A stretch of DNA of 64,000 bases from CAWIJJ01 sp963836425 (GTDB lineage: Bacteria; Acidobacteriota; Terriglobia; Bryobacterales; Bryobacteraceae): assembly GCA_963836425.1 (NCBI GenBank), contig CAWIJJ010000006.1, positions 434,001 through 498,000 of the forward strand, read 5' to 3'. Shown here piece by piece: positions 34,279-41,642 of the stretch. The notes beneath the pieces were generated by a model, which made no database searches, had not been told where the DNA came from, and saw only the letters and a list, made by a program, of their open reading frames with translations. The position numbers and the translations under genes are program-made. Position 1 is the stretch's first letter. Each line of letters opens with the position of its first letter.

Positions 34279-34601
34279 ACCTCGACGGGGTGCTGAACGC
34301 CTACGATGGCTGGCGCGGAGCGGACTTCTTCCATCCGCCGCGGCCGGGAGCGCGTGAGTTCCTGCAGGGACTCCGGCAGCGCGGCTATCGCGTGGTGGTG
34401 TTCACGGTGCGCTGGGCGCCGCACGTCACGGCTTGGCTCGAGGAGCATGGCCTGGCTCCGCTGGTCTCGGAAGTCACCAACCAGAAGCCGCCCGCGCATG
34501 TCTATGTGGACGACCGGGCCATCTGCTTCCAGGGCGACTTCGGCGCCACGCTCGAGCAGATCGCGGATTTCCGGGCACACTGGGAAGACGTAGAGCCTTA
34601 G
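34245..34601 (+). CDS. Small HAD-like phosphatase
   Basis: This 118-residue protein has the HAD motif I VCVDLDGVLNAYDGW, motif II in VVVFTVRWAP, a Lys in NQKPPAHVYVDDRAI (motifs III/IV, with VDDR giving the acidic pair). It has no large cap, typical of small HAD phosphatases. Its ATG lies inside the last 34 bases of the PRTase-kinase-like gene with GAGGCA upstream, so it is translationally linked to it. It converges with the Tat isomerase gene; the two stop codons overlap by 4 bases. Confidence 0.8.
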   Translation: MDEADLPVVCVDLDGVLNAYDGWRGADFFHPPRPGAREFLQGLRQRGYRVVVFTVRWAPHVTAWLEEHGLAPLVSEVTNQKPPAHVYVDDRAICFQGDFGATLEQIADFRAHWEDVEP

Positions 34602-35440
34602 GCCCGAATCTTCTTATACGCTTCGAGGCATTTCTCGGCGGTTTCGATCGGCGGCAGGCGGCTGCCTTCCTGCTCGATCAGGTAGAACTCCACTCCGCCC
34701 ACGCTCTCGGCTGCCGCGAAGATCTCCTTCCACGGCGCCTGGCCCTCGCCGAGCAGCACCTTGTACCCCTCGCCCGGACCCCAATCTTTGAGGTGCAGGG
34801 CCTTGATGCGGCCCGGGTTGGCCTTGATCCAGGCCACCGGGTCGGACTTTACTTCGACGCAGGTGCCGACGTCCAGCTGGAGCATGACGTCTTTCGGCGT
34901 ATTGGCCGCCAGCACTTCCATGGGCCGCTTGCCTTCCACTTCGCGGAACTCGGCCTGATGGTTGTGATAGCCGGCGTGGATTCCGGCGGCGGCGAATTTT
35001 TCGTTACCCGCGGTGAGGGTATCCGCCACCTTCTTCCACCCGTCGAGGTTCTGCGGATTGCCGGCACTCGCCAGCACAATGTAGCGGCTGCCGATAATCT
35101 GATTCAGCTCGATGGCCTTGGCGATGCCGTCGCCCGTGTAGGCGTTGGGGCCGTTGTGCGTCGAATAGCACTTGATGTTGAGATCGTCGAGCAGCTTGCG
35201 GACTTCCTTGGCGTAGTCCGGCGTCCAGGCGAAGTAGGGGGCGTAGAACTCCACCACTTCGTAGCCCTGCTTCGCCACGGCCGTGACGGTGCCCTTGAGA
35301 TCCTTGCCGAGTTCGTCGCGAACCGAGTACAGTTCGAGGCCGATTGGGATCCGCCGCGATTGAGCGGCGGCGGTGAATAGCGGGGTCGCAATGGTAGCGG
35401 CGAGGAACCCGCGGCGAGAGACGTTGTCATGCGAAGCCAT
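34598..35440 (-). CDS. Tat-exported sugar phosphate isomerase/epimerase-like TIM barrel
   Basis: This 280-residue protein begins MASHDNVSRRGFLAATIATP, a twin-arginine signal, followed by the xylose-isomerase-like (AP-endonuclease 2 family) barrel: PIGLELYSVRDELGKDLKG, EVVEFYAPYF, AGYHNHQAEFREVEGKRPME with a metal-binding His, DVGTCVEV and IKALHLKDWGPG. Exported members of this family are common in Acidobacteriota and Planctomycetes; their reaction is usually uncharacterised. ATG at 35440. Confidence 0.88.
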   Translation of the reverse strand: MASHDNVSRRGFLAATIATPLFTAAAQSRRIPIGLELYSVRDELGKDLKGTVTAVAKQGYEVVEFYAPYFAWTPDYAKEVRKLLDDLNIKCYSTHNGPNAYTGDGIAKAIELNQIIGSRYIVLASAGNPQNLDGWKKVADTLTAGNEKFAAAGIHAGYHNHQAEFREVEGKRPMEVLAANTPKDVMLQLDVGTCVEVKSDPVAWIKANPGRIKALHLKDWGPGEGYKVLLGEGQAPWKEIFAAAESVGGVEFYLIEQEGSRLPPIETAEKCLEAYKKIRA

Positions 35441-35490
35441 GCGGAACCATGTTATCGCAAACCACGATGGTATTCTGAAGGCAAGGGCTT

Positions 35491-36333
35491 GTGTCGCCTA
35501 TAACTTTCCGCCGCTGTGGAATCGTCATTTTCGGGATCCTCATCCTCTGGAGCGCCGTACAGGCATTCCAGCGTCCGTTCCGCGAACTGGCGCCCACCGA
35601 ATACACCAAATATCCCCTCCCGCCCGATTACCGTGTGCCGGGCGAATGGGTCTTCGGCCGCCTGATGTATCCGCCGGTGGGCCGGTATTACGGCGGATTC
35701 CAGTTCCTCGGCAGTTGGAAGGAAGGGTTTTCCAACTGGGCGATGGACTACCCGAGGTCGGACCGGCACTTCGCGCAGGCGGTGCGGCGGCTGACGCGGC
35801 TGCAGGCGAGGTCAGTCGAGCAGCCGGTCGATCCGGATGATGCCGACATGTTCGACTGGCCATGGCTGTACGGGGTGGAGATGGGGCACTGGAATCCCAG
35901 CGACGACCAGGCCCGGCGCCTGCGCGAGTTCCTTTTGCGCGGCGGCTTCCTGATGTGCGACGACTTCCACGGTTCCATCGAGTGGGACGTCTTTGCCGAC
36001 GGCATGAGGAAAGTCTTCCCCGACCGCACCATTGTGGACCTCGACGCCGCCGATCCGATCTTCCACACGATTTACGACCTGGACACGCGCTACCAGGTGC
36101 CCGGCGAGTTGTACCTGGAGACGGGGAAGACGTACGAGAAGGGGGAGTCCGGCAAGCCGCCGCACTGGCGCGGCATCTTCGACGATCATCAGCGCCTGAT
36201 GGTGGCTATCTGTCACAACATGGACCTTGGCGATTCCTGGGAACACGCCGACAATCCGCAATACCCGGAACAGTTCTCCGCGCTGGGCCTGCGCATCGGG
36301 CTCAATTACCTGATCTACTCGATGACTCACTAG
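35491..36333 (+). CDS. DUF4159-domain membrane-anchored protein
   Basis: This 280-residue protein starts at GTG with a membrane anchor (FRRCGIVIFGILILWSAVQA). The body has YPRSDRHFAQAVRRLTRLQA, DADMFDWPWLYGVEMGHW, LREFLLRGGFLMCDDFHG and the ending LRIGLNYLIYSMTH, matching DUF4159. That domain usually sits in the MoxR/BatA/VWA operon; here it is about 11 kb or more from that operon and alone. Its function is not known, possibly a ThuA/glutamine-amidotransferase-like flavodoxin fold. Confidence 0.85.
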   Translation: MSPITFRRCGIVIFGILILWSAVQAFQRPFRELAPTEYTKYPLPPDYRVPGEWVFGRLMYPPVGRYYGGFQFLGSWKEGFSNWAMDYPRSDRHFAQAVRRLTRLQARSVEQPVDPDDADMFDWPWLYGVEMGHWNPSDDQARRLREFLLRGGFLMCDDFHGSIEWDVFADGMRKVFPDRTIVDLDAADPIFHTIYDLDTRYQVPGELYLETGKTYEKGESGKPPHWRGIFDDHQRLMVAICHNMDLGDSWEHADNPQYPEQFSALGLRIGLNYLIYSMTH

Positions 36334-36347
36334 AGGCAAAAAAAACG

Positions 36348-36716
36348 ATGAACTGGGGCGTAACGGGAGCCATTCTGATGGCGCTGGCCGTCGGCTTGGG
36401 CGCATTCGGCGCGCACGGACTCCGCGACCGGCTGGATGCGTATTCAATGGGCGTTTACGAGAAGGCGGTCTTTTACCATTTCATCCACGGATTGGGACTG
36501 CTGATCGTGGCCTTTCTGCCGAAGACGGGGACCTTTTCGGCAACGGCGGCGGCCACGGTGTGCACGCTGCTGCTGGCCGGCATCCTGCTGTTTTCCGGCA
36601 GCCTCTACGTGCTGGCGCTGAGCGGCAATCGGATGCTCGGCGCGATCACGCCCTTCGGCGGCATCGCTTTTATCGCGGCGTGGCTGGTGCTGGCATGGTA
36701 CCTGATGCGACACTGA
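36348..36716 (+). CDS. DUF423 family small membrane protein
   Basis: This 122-residue protein has four hydrophobic helices: VTGAILMALAVGLGAFGAHG, FYHFIHGLGLLIVAFL, VCTLLLAGILLFSGSLYVLA and PFGGIAFIAAWLVLAWYL. GAFGAHGLRDRLD and FSGSLYVLAL are the DUF423/YwdK signature. Function is unknown. It lies 14 bases after the DUF4159 gene and four bases before the next gene. Confidence 0.9.
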   Translation: MNWGVTGAILMALAVGLGAFGAHGLRDRLDAYSMGVYEKAVFYHFIHGLGLLIVAFLPKTGTFSATAAATVCTLLLAGILLFSGSLYVLALSGNRMLGAITPFGGIAFIAAWLVLAWYLMRH

Positions 36717-36720
36717 CGGA

Positions 36721-37182
36721 ATGCTGAGACACACCCTGGCCACCCTGTCGTACCGGTGCGGAAAAGCGATGCGAGGCGCGCCCGAGGGCTTCTCCTCGTT
36801 TCGGGCGGCGCCCGGCACGCGTTCGGCCGGGGAGATTCAAGCGCATATCTCGGACCTGCTGGACTGGGCCCTGCACCTCGCCGGCGGCCGGCAGGTGTGG
36901 CACGATTCCGAGCCGCTCGGGTGGGAAGAGGGCACCGCACGCTTCTTCGCGGCGGCGGAAGCGCTCGACCGGCGCTTCGCAGCGACCGGCCCGCCGCTCG
37001 CCTGCACCGCGGAGCAGTTGTTCCAGGGCCCCATAGCGGATGCCCTGTCGCACACCGGCCAGATCGCGCTGCTGCGCCGCCTGGCGGGCGCGCCCATCCG
37101 CGGCGAGAACTATTATCGCGCCGAAATCGCGGCCGGTCGCGTGGGCCGCGAGCAGGGCGCGCCACGGACGGAATTCGACTGA
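36721..37182 (+). CDS. DinB-like four-helix-bundle protein
   Basis: This 153-residue protein contains FRAAPGTRSAGEIQAHISDL followed by LDWALHLAGG and a later DALSHTGQIALLRRLAGAPI. The HT-Q-I-LLRR-G-P segment and helix arrangement fit the DinB/YfiT superfamily, whose members are metal-dependent thiol transferases or remain uncharacterised. It is cotranscribed with the DUF423 gene. Confidence 0.7.
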   Translation: MLRHTLATLSYRCGKAMRGAPEGFSSFRAAPGTRSAGEIQAHISDLLDWALHLAGGRQVWHDSEPLGWEEGTARFFAAAEALDRRFAATGPPLACTAEQLFQGPIADALSHTGQIALLRRLAGAPIRGENYYRAEIAAGRVGREQGAPRTEFD

Positions 37183-37255
37183 AGGCACGGCCGGAAGCGA
37201 TCTGTAGCGTTGTTCACAACTGCGGAACCGCGGAGCGATATACACTGGATAGCAC

Positions 37256-37639
37256 GTGGTCCGAGGGGGAAAAGTCCGGCTCTCCATTTCGCGCGCTATC
37301 GGTGCGTTCGGGCTCGCCCTCCTCATGGCGGCGCTGCATGCCAGCCCAATACTGCTGGCGGGTTCCGCGGACCGGGGATGCTGTAAGAACGGCCACGCCT
37401 GCTGCCGTCGCGCGCGCACGATCAGCGGGCCGGCGGCAAGCGCAGCTCCGGCATGCGGCAGCCGGTGCAGCACCTCCGGGTGGACCGCGCCGGGCACTCT
37501 GCCGGCGGTCGTGCCGGAATCCCGCACCTTGCCGGACAGCCCGCGGCCCGAGACCGGCCACGCTGGTTTCACGACGGCTGCCCGGCCCGCGCAGCATGTC
37601 TTTTCGTTGTTTCAAAGACCTCCTCCCATCGCCTCCTAG
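37256..37639 (+). CDS. Cys-rich secreted peptide-like protein before a TonB receptor
   Basis: This 127-residue protein has a signal segment (AIGAFGLALLMAALHASPIL) and a mature N-terminus with CCKNGHACC and a later ACGSRC. The rest is Pro/Ala-rich and ends SLFQRPPPIAS. The start is GTG at 37256 by necessity, with no strong Shine-Dalgarno, so the exact start is uncertain. Its closeness (45 bases) to the TonB-receptor gene suggests a secreted metal-binding or copper-related partner; this is inference. No family recognised. Confidence 0.5.
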   Translation: MVRGGKVRLSISRAIGAFGLALLMAALHASPILLAGSADRGCCKNGHACCRRARTISGPAASAAPACGSRCSTSGWTAPGTLPAVVPESRTLPDSPRPETGHAGFTTAARPAQHVFSLFQRPPPIAS

Positions 37640-37684
37640 TCTCATTCTGCGTTGAAGCAATCTCGAGAGTAGACGGGAGGAGTT

Positions 37685-40453
37685 GTGAGTCACGCGTGGG
37701 TATTGTGTCTGCTGGCGTGCGCGATGTGCGCGCCGGCGCAGGAATCGATTCAATCGGGCAGTGTAGGCGGACGGGTCACTGATCCATCGGGCGCAACCGT
37801 GGCGGAAGCGAAAGTCACCGTCCGGCAAACGGAAACCAACATAGCCTCTTCAGCGCTCACGGACCGCGAAGGCCATTTCCGTTTTCCCAACCTGCGCCCC
37901 GGGCCGTATGAGATCCGGGTGCAACGTCCGGGCTTTGCCGACGGGGTACGGCAGATTCGGCTGGGAGGCGGTTCCGCCTTCGACCTGCCGGTCTCGCTGA
38001 AACTGGCCGCGGACGCCGAGACCATCGAGGTGAAGTCCGAAGAGACGCTCCTCGAAGGTGCGCGGAGCCAGATTGCCTCCACCGTCCGGGAGAGCGAAAT
38101 CCGGGACGTGCCGTTGAGCGGGCGCAGTTTCCTGGAACTGGCGCTGCTGGCGCCGGGCGTCTCGCAGACCAATACCGGGAGCACGCAACTCTTCCCGGAA
38201 ACGTCGGCGGTCTCGGGCCAGGGCATCTCGATCGGCAGCCAGCGGAATTTCTCGAACGGATTCGTGGTGGACGGGCTTTCGGCCAATGACGACGCGGCGG
38301 GACTGGCGGGAGCATTTTACGGGCTCGACGCCATCAGCGAACTTCAGGTGGTCACCTCCGGCGGGCAGGCGGAGTTCGGCCGCGCCATGGCGGGATACGT
38401 CAGCGTGGTGACCAAAAGCGGCACGAACAGGGTGCACGGCGACCTCTACGGGTATTTTGGAAATCAGCGCTTCAACGCGAGAAACGCGCTTTCGGGGAGC
38501 AAGCTGCCGCTGACCGAAGCACAGTTCGGCGGCAGCGTGGGGGGACCGGTGCGCGAGAACCGCACCTTCTACTTTGCCAACGTGGAGCACCGCGCCCTGA
38601 ATCAATCGGGCCTGGTCACCATCGACGGCGCCAACGTGGCGGCGATCAACTCGCGCCTGGCGGCAATCGGGTACCAGGGACCTCTCATTTCGACGGGGCT
38701 GTATCCCAATCCGGTTCACGCCGATAATGTGCTGGCGAAGTTCGACCACCAGATCAGCCGGCGGGACCAGTTCACCGCGCGCTACAGCCTCTACCGGGTC
38801 CACAGCGAGAATGCGCGGGGCGCCGGAGCGCTGAGCGCCGTCAGTGCCGCCGCGGGGCTCGACAGCAGCGACCACACGATTGCGGCGGGCAACGTGCTCA
38901 CGCTCACGCCGCGCCTGGTGAACGAGACCCGGGGCCAGTATACCCATAGCGATCTGCGGGCCGACCCCAACGACGCTGCCGGGCCGGCCGTCAACATCGC
39001 CGGCGTGGCCGCTTTCGGACGCGCATCCGGATCGCCCACGCGGCGCAGGAACGGCCTGGCCGAGATCGTCAACAATCTCGCCTATCAATCCGGCGCGCAC
39101 GCCCTTCGCGTGGGAGCCGATTTTTTGAATAACAACACGGAGATCACTTACCCGCGCTCATCCCGCGGCAGTTACTCGTTTTCCTCGCTGGCTAACTTCC
39201 TCAAGGGAACTTACAATAACTCAGGTTACGCCCAGACATTCGGCAACTCCGTTGTTTCCCAGGCGAACCCCAACGCGGGCTTCTATGTGCAGGATGAATG
39301 GAGGGCGGGACCGCGCCTCACCTTGAACCTCGGGCTGCGGTACGACCTCCAGTTTCTGCGCACCATCTCTACCGATACGAACAACATATCTCCACGGCTG
39401 GGATTCGCATGGTCCCCGTGGGCTTCGCGCCGCACGGTGGTGCGGGGCGGGTTCGGACTGTTCTACGACCGCGTTCCCCTGCGGGCGCTGGCCAACGCCC
39501 TGCTCTCGAGCGGAAACACCACCGTTCTCACTCCAGACAGCCAGGTGAGCGTCAGCCTTTCTCCCGCGCAAAACGGCGCGCCCGTGTTCCCCAATCTGCT
39601 CGCATCGCTTCCTCCCGTCGTCGCCATCAATTTCTCCACGATGGACCGCCGGATGCAGAACGCCTATTCCGGGCAGGGCAGCGTGGAAGTGGAGCGGCAA
39701 CTCGGAGAGACCGGGGTCCTGACCGTAGGGTACGAACACCTGCGCGGGCTGCACCTGATTCTTTCCATGAACCAGAATGTGCCCGCCTGCGCCGCGGCCG
39801 GGAACAACAACGGATGCCGGCCGAATCCGGCCTTCGCCAACAACAGCCAATATTCGCCGCGCGGGGATTCGGAGTACAACGGCTTGCACCTGTCCTTCCG
39901 CCAGCGGCCCGCGAGATGGGCGAATTACCGGATTTCGTACGCCTTATCCAAAGCCACCGACGATGTGGGCGAGTTCTTCTTCAGCTCGCCCATCGACAAC
40001 TACAACATCTGGCAGGACTATGGCCGCTCGGACGACGATCAGCGGCACCGCCTGACGGCGAACGGCGCGGTGGATGTAAGAGGATTCCAGTTCAGCGTCC
40101 TGCTGCAATACGCTTCGGCCCTGCCGTTCAATATCCGGACCGGCACGAACACCATTCAGGGGACGGCGGCGCGGCCGGTGGTGAATGGCGAATTCATCCC
40201 GCGAAACAGTGGCACCGGCTTCGACCTGTTCACGGTCAATGCGCGCGTGGGACGAAGTTTCGCGGCGGGCGACCATCTAAGAGTGCGCGCGTGGATCGAA
40301 GCATTCAACGCGCTCAATCACGTGAACGGGGTAACGCTCAACGGGACGTTCGGCACCGGCGCGTATCCCGTCAGTCCGCTGCCATCCTTCGGCCAGACCA
40401 CGTCGGTGTCGGACGGCCGGGCGCTGCAGGCGGCTTTGCGCATCTCCTTCTGA
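37685..40453 (+). CDS. Oar-like TonB-dependent receptor with carboxypeptidase-regulatory domain
   Basis: This 922-residue protein has a signal peptide (WVLCLLACAMCAPAQE), then the beta-sandwich SGSVGGRVTDPSGATVAEAK, a plug region IGSQRNFSNGFVVDGLSAND, and a barrel ending QAALRISF. It is shorter than the receptor at 1793 and only loosely similar outside the domain layout. The start is GTG with GGGAGGAG right upstream. It lies behind the Cys-rich secreted protein and 78 bases ahead of the LacI regulator, a common arrangement in which the LacI protein regulates a nutrient-uptake receptor. Confidence 0.92.
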   Translation: MSHAWVLCLLACAMCAPAQESIQSGSVGGRVTDPSGATVAEAKVTVRQTETNIASSALTDREGHFRFPNLRPGPYEIRVQRPGFADGVRQIRLGGGSAFDLPVSLKLAADAETIEVKSEETLLEGARSQIASTVRESEIRDVPLSGRSFLELALLAPGVSQTNTGSTQLFPETSAVSGQGISIGSQRNFSNGFVVDGLSANDDAAGLAGAFYGLDAISELQVVTSGGQAEFGRAMAGYVSVVTKSGTNRVHGDLYGYFGNQRFNARNALSGSKLPLTEAQFGGSVGGPVRENRTFYFANVEHRALNQSGLVTIDGANVAAINSRLAAIGYQGPLISTGLYPNPVHADNVLAKFDHQISRRDQFTARYSLYRVHSENARGAGALSAVSAAAGLDSSDHTIAAGNVLTLTPRLVNETRGQYTHSDLRADPNDAAGPAVNIAGVAAFGRASGSPTRRRNGLAEIVNNLAYQSGAHALRVGADFLNNNTEITYPRSSRGSYSFSSLANFLKGTYNNSGYAQTFGNSVVSQANPNAGFYVQDEWRAGPRLTLNLGLRYDLQFLRTISTDTNNISPRLGFAWSPWASRRTVVRGGFGLFYDRVPLRALANALLSSGNTTVLTPDSQVSVSLSPAQNGAPVFPNLLASLPPVVAINFSTMDRRMQNAYSGQGSVEVERQLGETGVLTVGYEHLRGLHLILSMNQNVPACAAAGNNNGCRPNPAFANNSQYSPRGDSEYNGLHLSFRQRPARWANYRISYALSKATDDVGEFFFSSPIDNYNIWQDYGRSDDDQRHRLTANGAVDVRGFQFSVLLQYASALPFNIRTGTNTIQGTAARPVVNGEFIPRNSGTGFDLFTVNARVGRSFAAGDHLRVRAWIEAFNALNHVNGVTLNGTFGTGAYPVSPLPSFGQTTSVSDGRALQAALRISF

Positions 40454-40531
40454 CGCCCGCCGCGGGTTAAGATACTCCTGTAGAATACGTCCGTGCCCCG
40501 CCACCGGCCTCGCGGTTGCGTGGCTTCGAGT

Positions 40532-41548
40532 ATGGCGATCCACTCCAATTCTCCTGTCCGGTTAAAGGACATAGCGCGCGACCTCGATGTCTCTGTGATG
40601 ACGGTGTCGAAGGTTGTGCGCGGCTGCGCGGACGTGGGCGAGGAGACGCGGCGGCGCGTGCTCGCCAAGGTCAAGGAGCTGAATTACCAGCCGAATTGGG
40701 TCGCCCGCAGCCTGGCCGCGCGGCGGACGTTCATGGTCGGACTCATTGTCCCGGACCTGATGCACTCCTTCTTCGCGGAGATCGCCAAAGGTGTCTCCGC
40801 CGCGATGCGGCCGGCCGGCTACGACGTAGTGATCTGCAATTCGGAGGACGACGGCACCGTGGAATCGAGCGAAGTGGACCGGCTGCTGGCCCGGCAGGTG
40901 GACGGGTTGATCATCGCGTCCGCCCAAATGCCCGGATTTCATCAGCTATTCGACCGCATCGAAGCGCGCAACGTGCCTTACATTCTGATTGACCGGCGAT
41001 TCCCCGGGGTGCGCGCTCCGTTTATCGGGGCCGACGACGAGGCGATCGGCACGCTGGCCACCCGGCACCTGATCGATCGCGGGTGCCGGCTCATCGGGCA
41101 CATTGCCGGCCCCGCCCTGACCACCGGTCTCGGCCGTCTGAAAGGGTACCGTCAGGCCCTTGCCAGTGCCGGCATTCAAGTCCCGGAGACGTACGTTGTT
41201 CCGGCGTCCGACGATGAAACGGGGTTCGTCGCGGCGCGCAGGCTGCTGGCGCTGGACCCGCGGCCCGACGGCATTTTCGGGTACAACGATCCGACGGCGT
41301 GCGGCGCCCTCCGCGCCGCTCTCGAAGCCGGAATCGCGGTACCGCGCGACCTGCGCATCATCGGCGCCGGCAACGTCCACTATTCCGATCTGCTGCGCGT
41401 CCCGCTATCCACCATCGACCAGTGCAGCACGGAAATCGGACGGCAGGCCGCGGGCATCCTGCTGAAAGCGATCTCGTCGAAGCGGCGGCGGCCGGCCCGC
41501 GCCGTGGTCATCGTGCCGAAACTCGTAGCGCGGGAATCCACGAACTGA
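40532..41548 (+). CDS. LacI-family transcriptional regulator
   Basis: This 338-residue protein has the N-terminal HTH VRLKDIARDLDVSVMTVSKV followed by the hinge helix QPNWVARSLAARR, then the periplasmic-binding-protein-like ligand domain (MVGLIVPDLMHSFFAEIA, IDRRFPGVRAPFIGADDE, FGYNDPTACGALRAAL). It probably binds a sugar or sugar-derived effector. An upstream GTG at 40493 would add 13 residues; the ATG at 40532 places the HTH at a normal distance. It directly follows the TonB receptor, the most likely target. A decayed copy of one of its segments lies behind it. Confidence 0.92.
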   Translation: MAIHSNSPVRLKDIARDLDVSVMTVSKVVRGCADVGEETRRRVLAKVKELNYQPNWVARSLAARRTFMVGLIVPDLMHSFFAEIAKGVSAAMRPAGYDVVICNSEDDGTVESSEVDRLLARQVDGLIIASAQMPGFHQLFDRIEARNVPYILIDRRFPGVRAPFIGADDEAIGTLATRHLIDRGCRLIGHIAGPALTTGLGRLKGYRQALASAGIQVPETYVVPASDDETGFVAARRLLALDPRPDGIFGYNDPTACGALRAALEAGIAVPRDLRIIGAGNVHYSDLLRVPLSTIDQCSTEIGRQAAGILLKAISSKRRRPARAVVIVPKLVARESTN

Positions 41549-41552
41549 CCGG

Positions 41553-41598
41553 CCGCGCGACCCGCATCATCGGGGCCGGTAACGTGCACTATTCGTAA
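41553..41598 (+). pseudogene. Fragment of a LacI-family paralogue
   Basis: Bases 41553-41595 match 41342-41386 of the LacI gene apart from a two-base deletion and four substitutions, all four at third codon positions, and the frame then hits TAA. The read is RIIGAGNVHYS then stop. Silent divergence indicates that the copy spent time as a coding gene before being deleted. The rest of 41549-41642 holds nothing else. Confidence 0.55.
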
Positions 41599-41642
41599 GC
41601 GGCTGAAAATCGCCCGGTGGGTCACACGGAACGTCTGATCCC

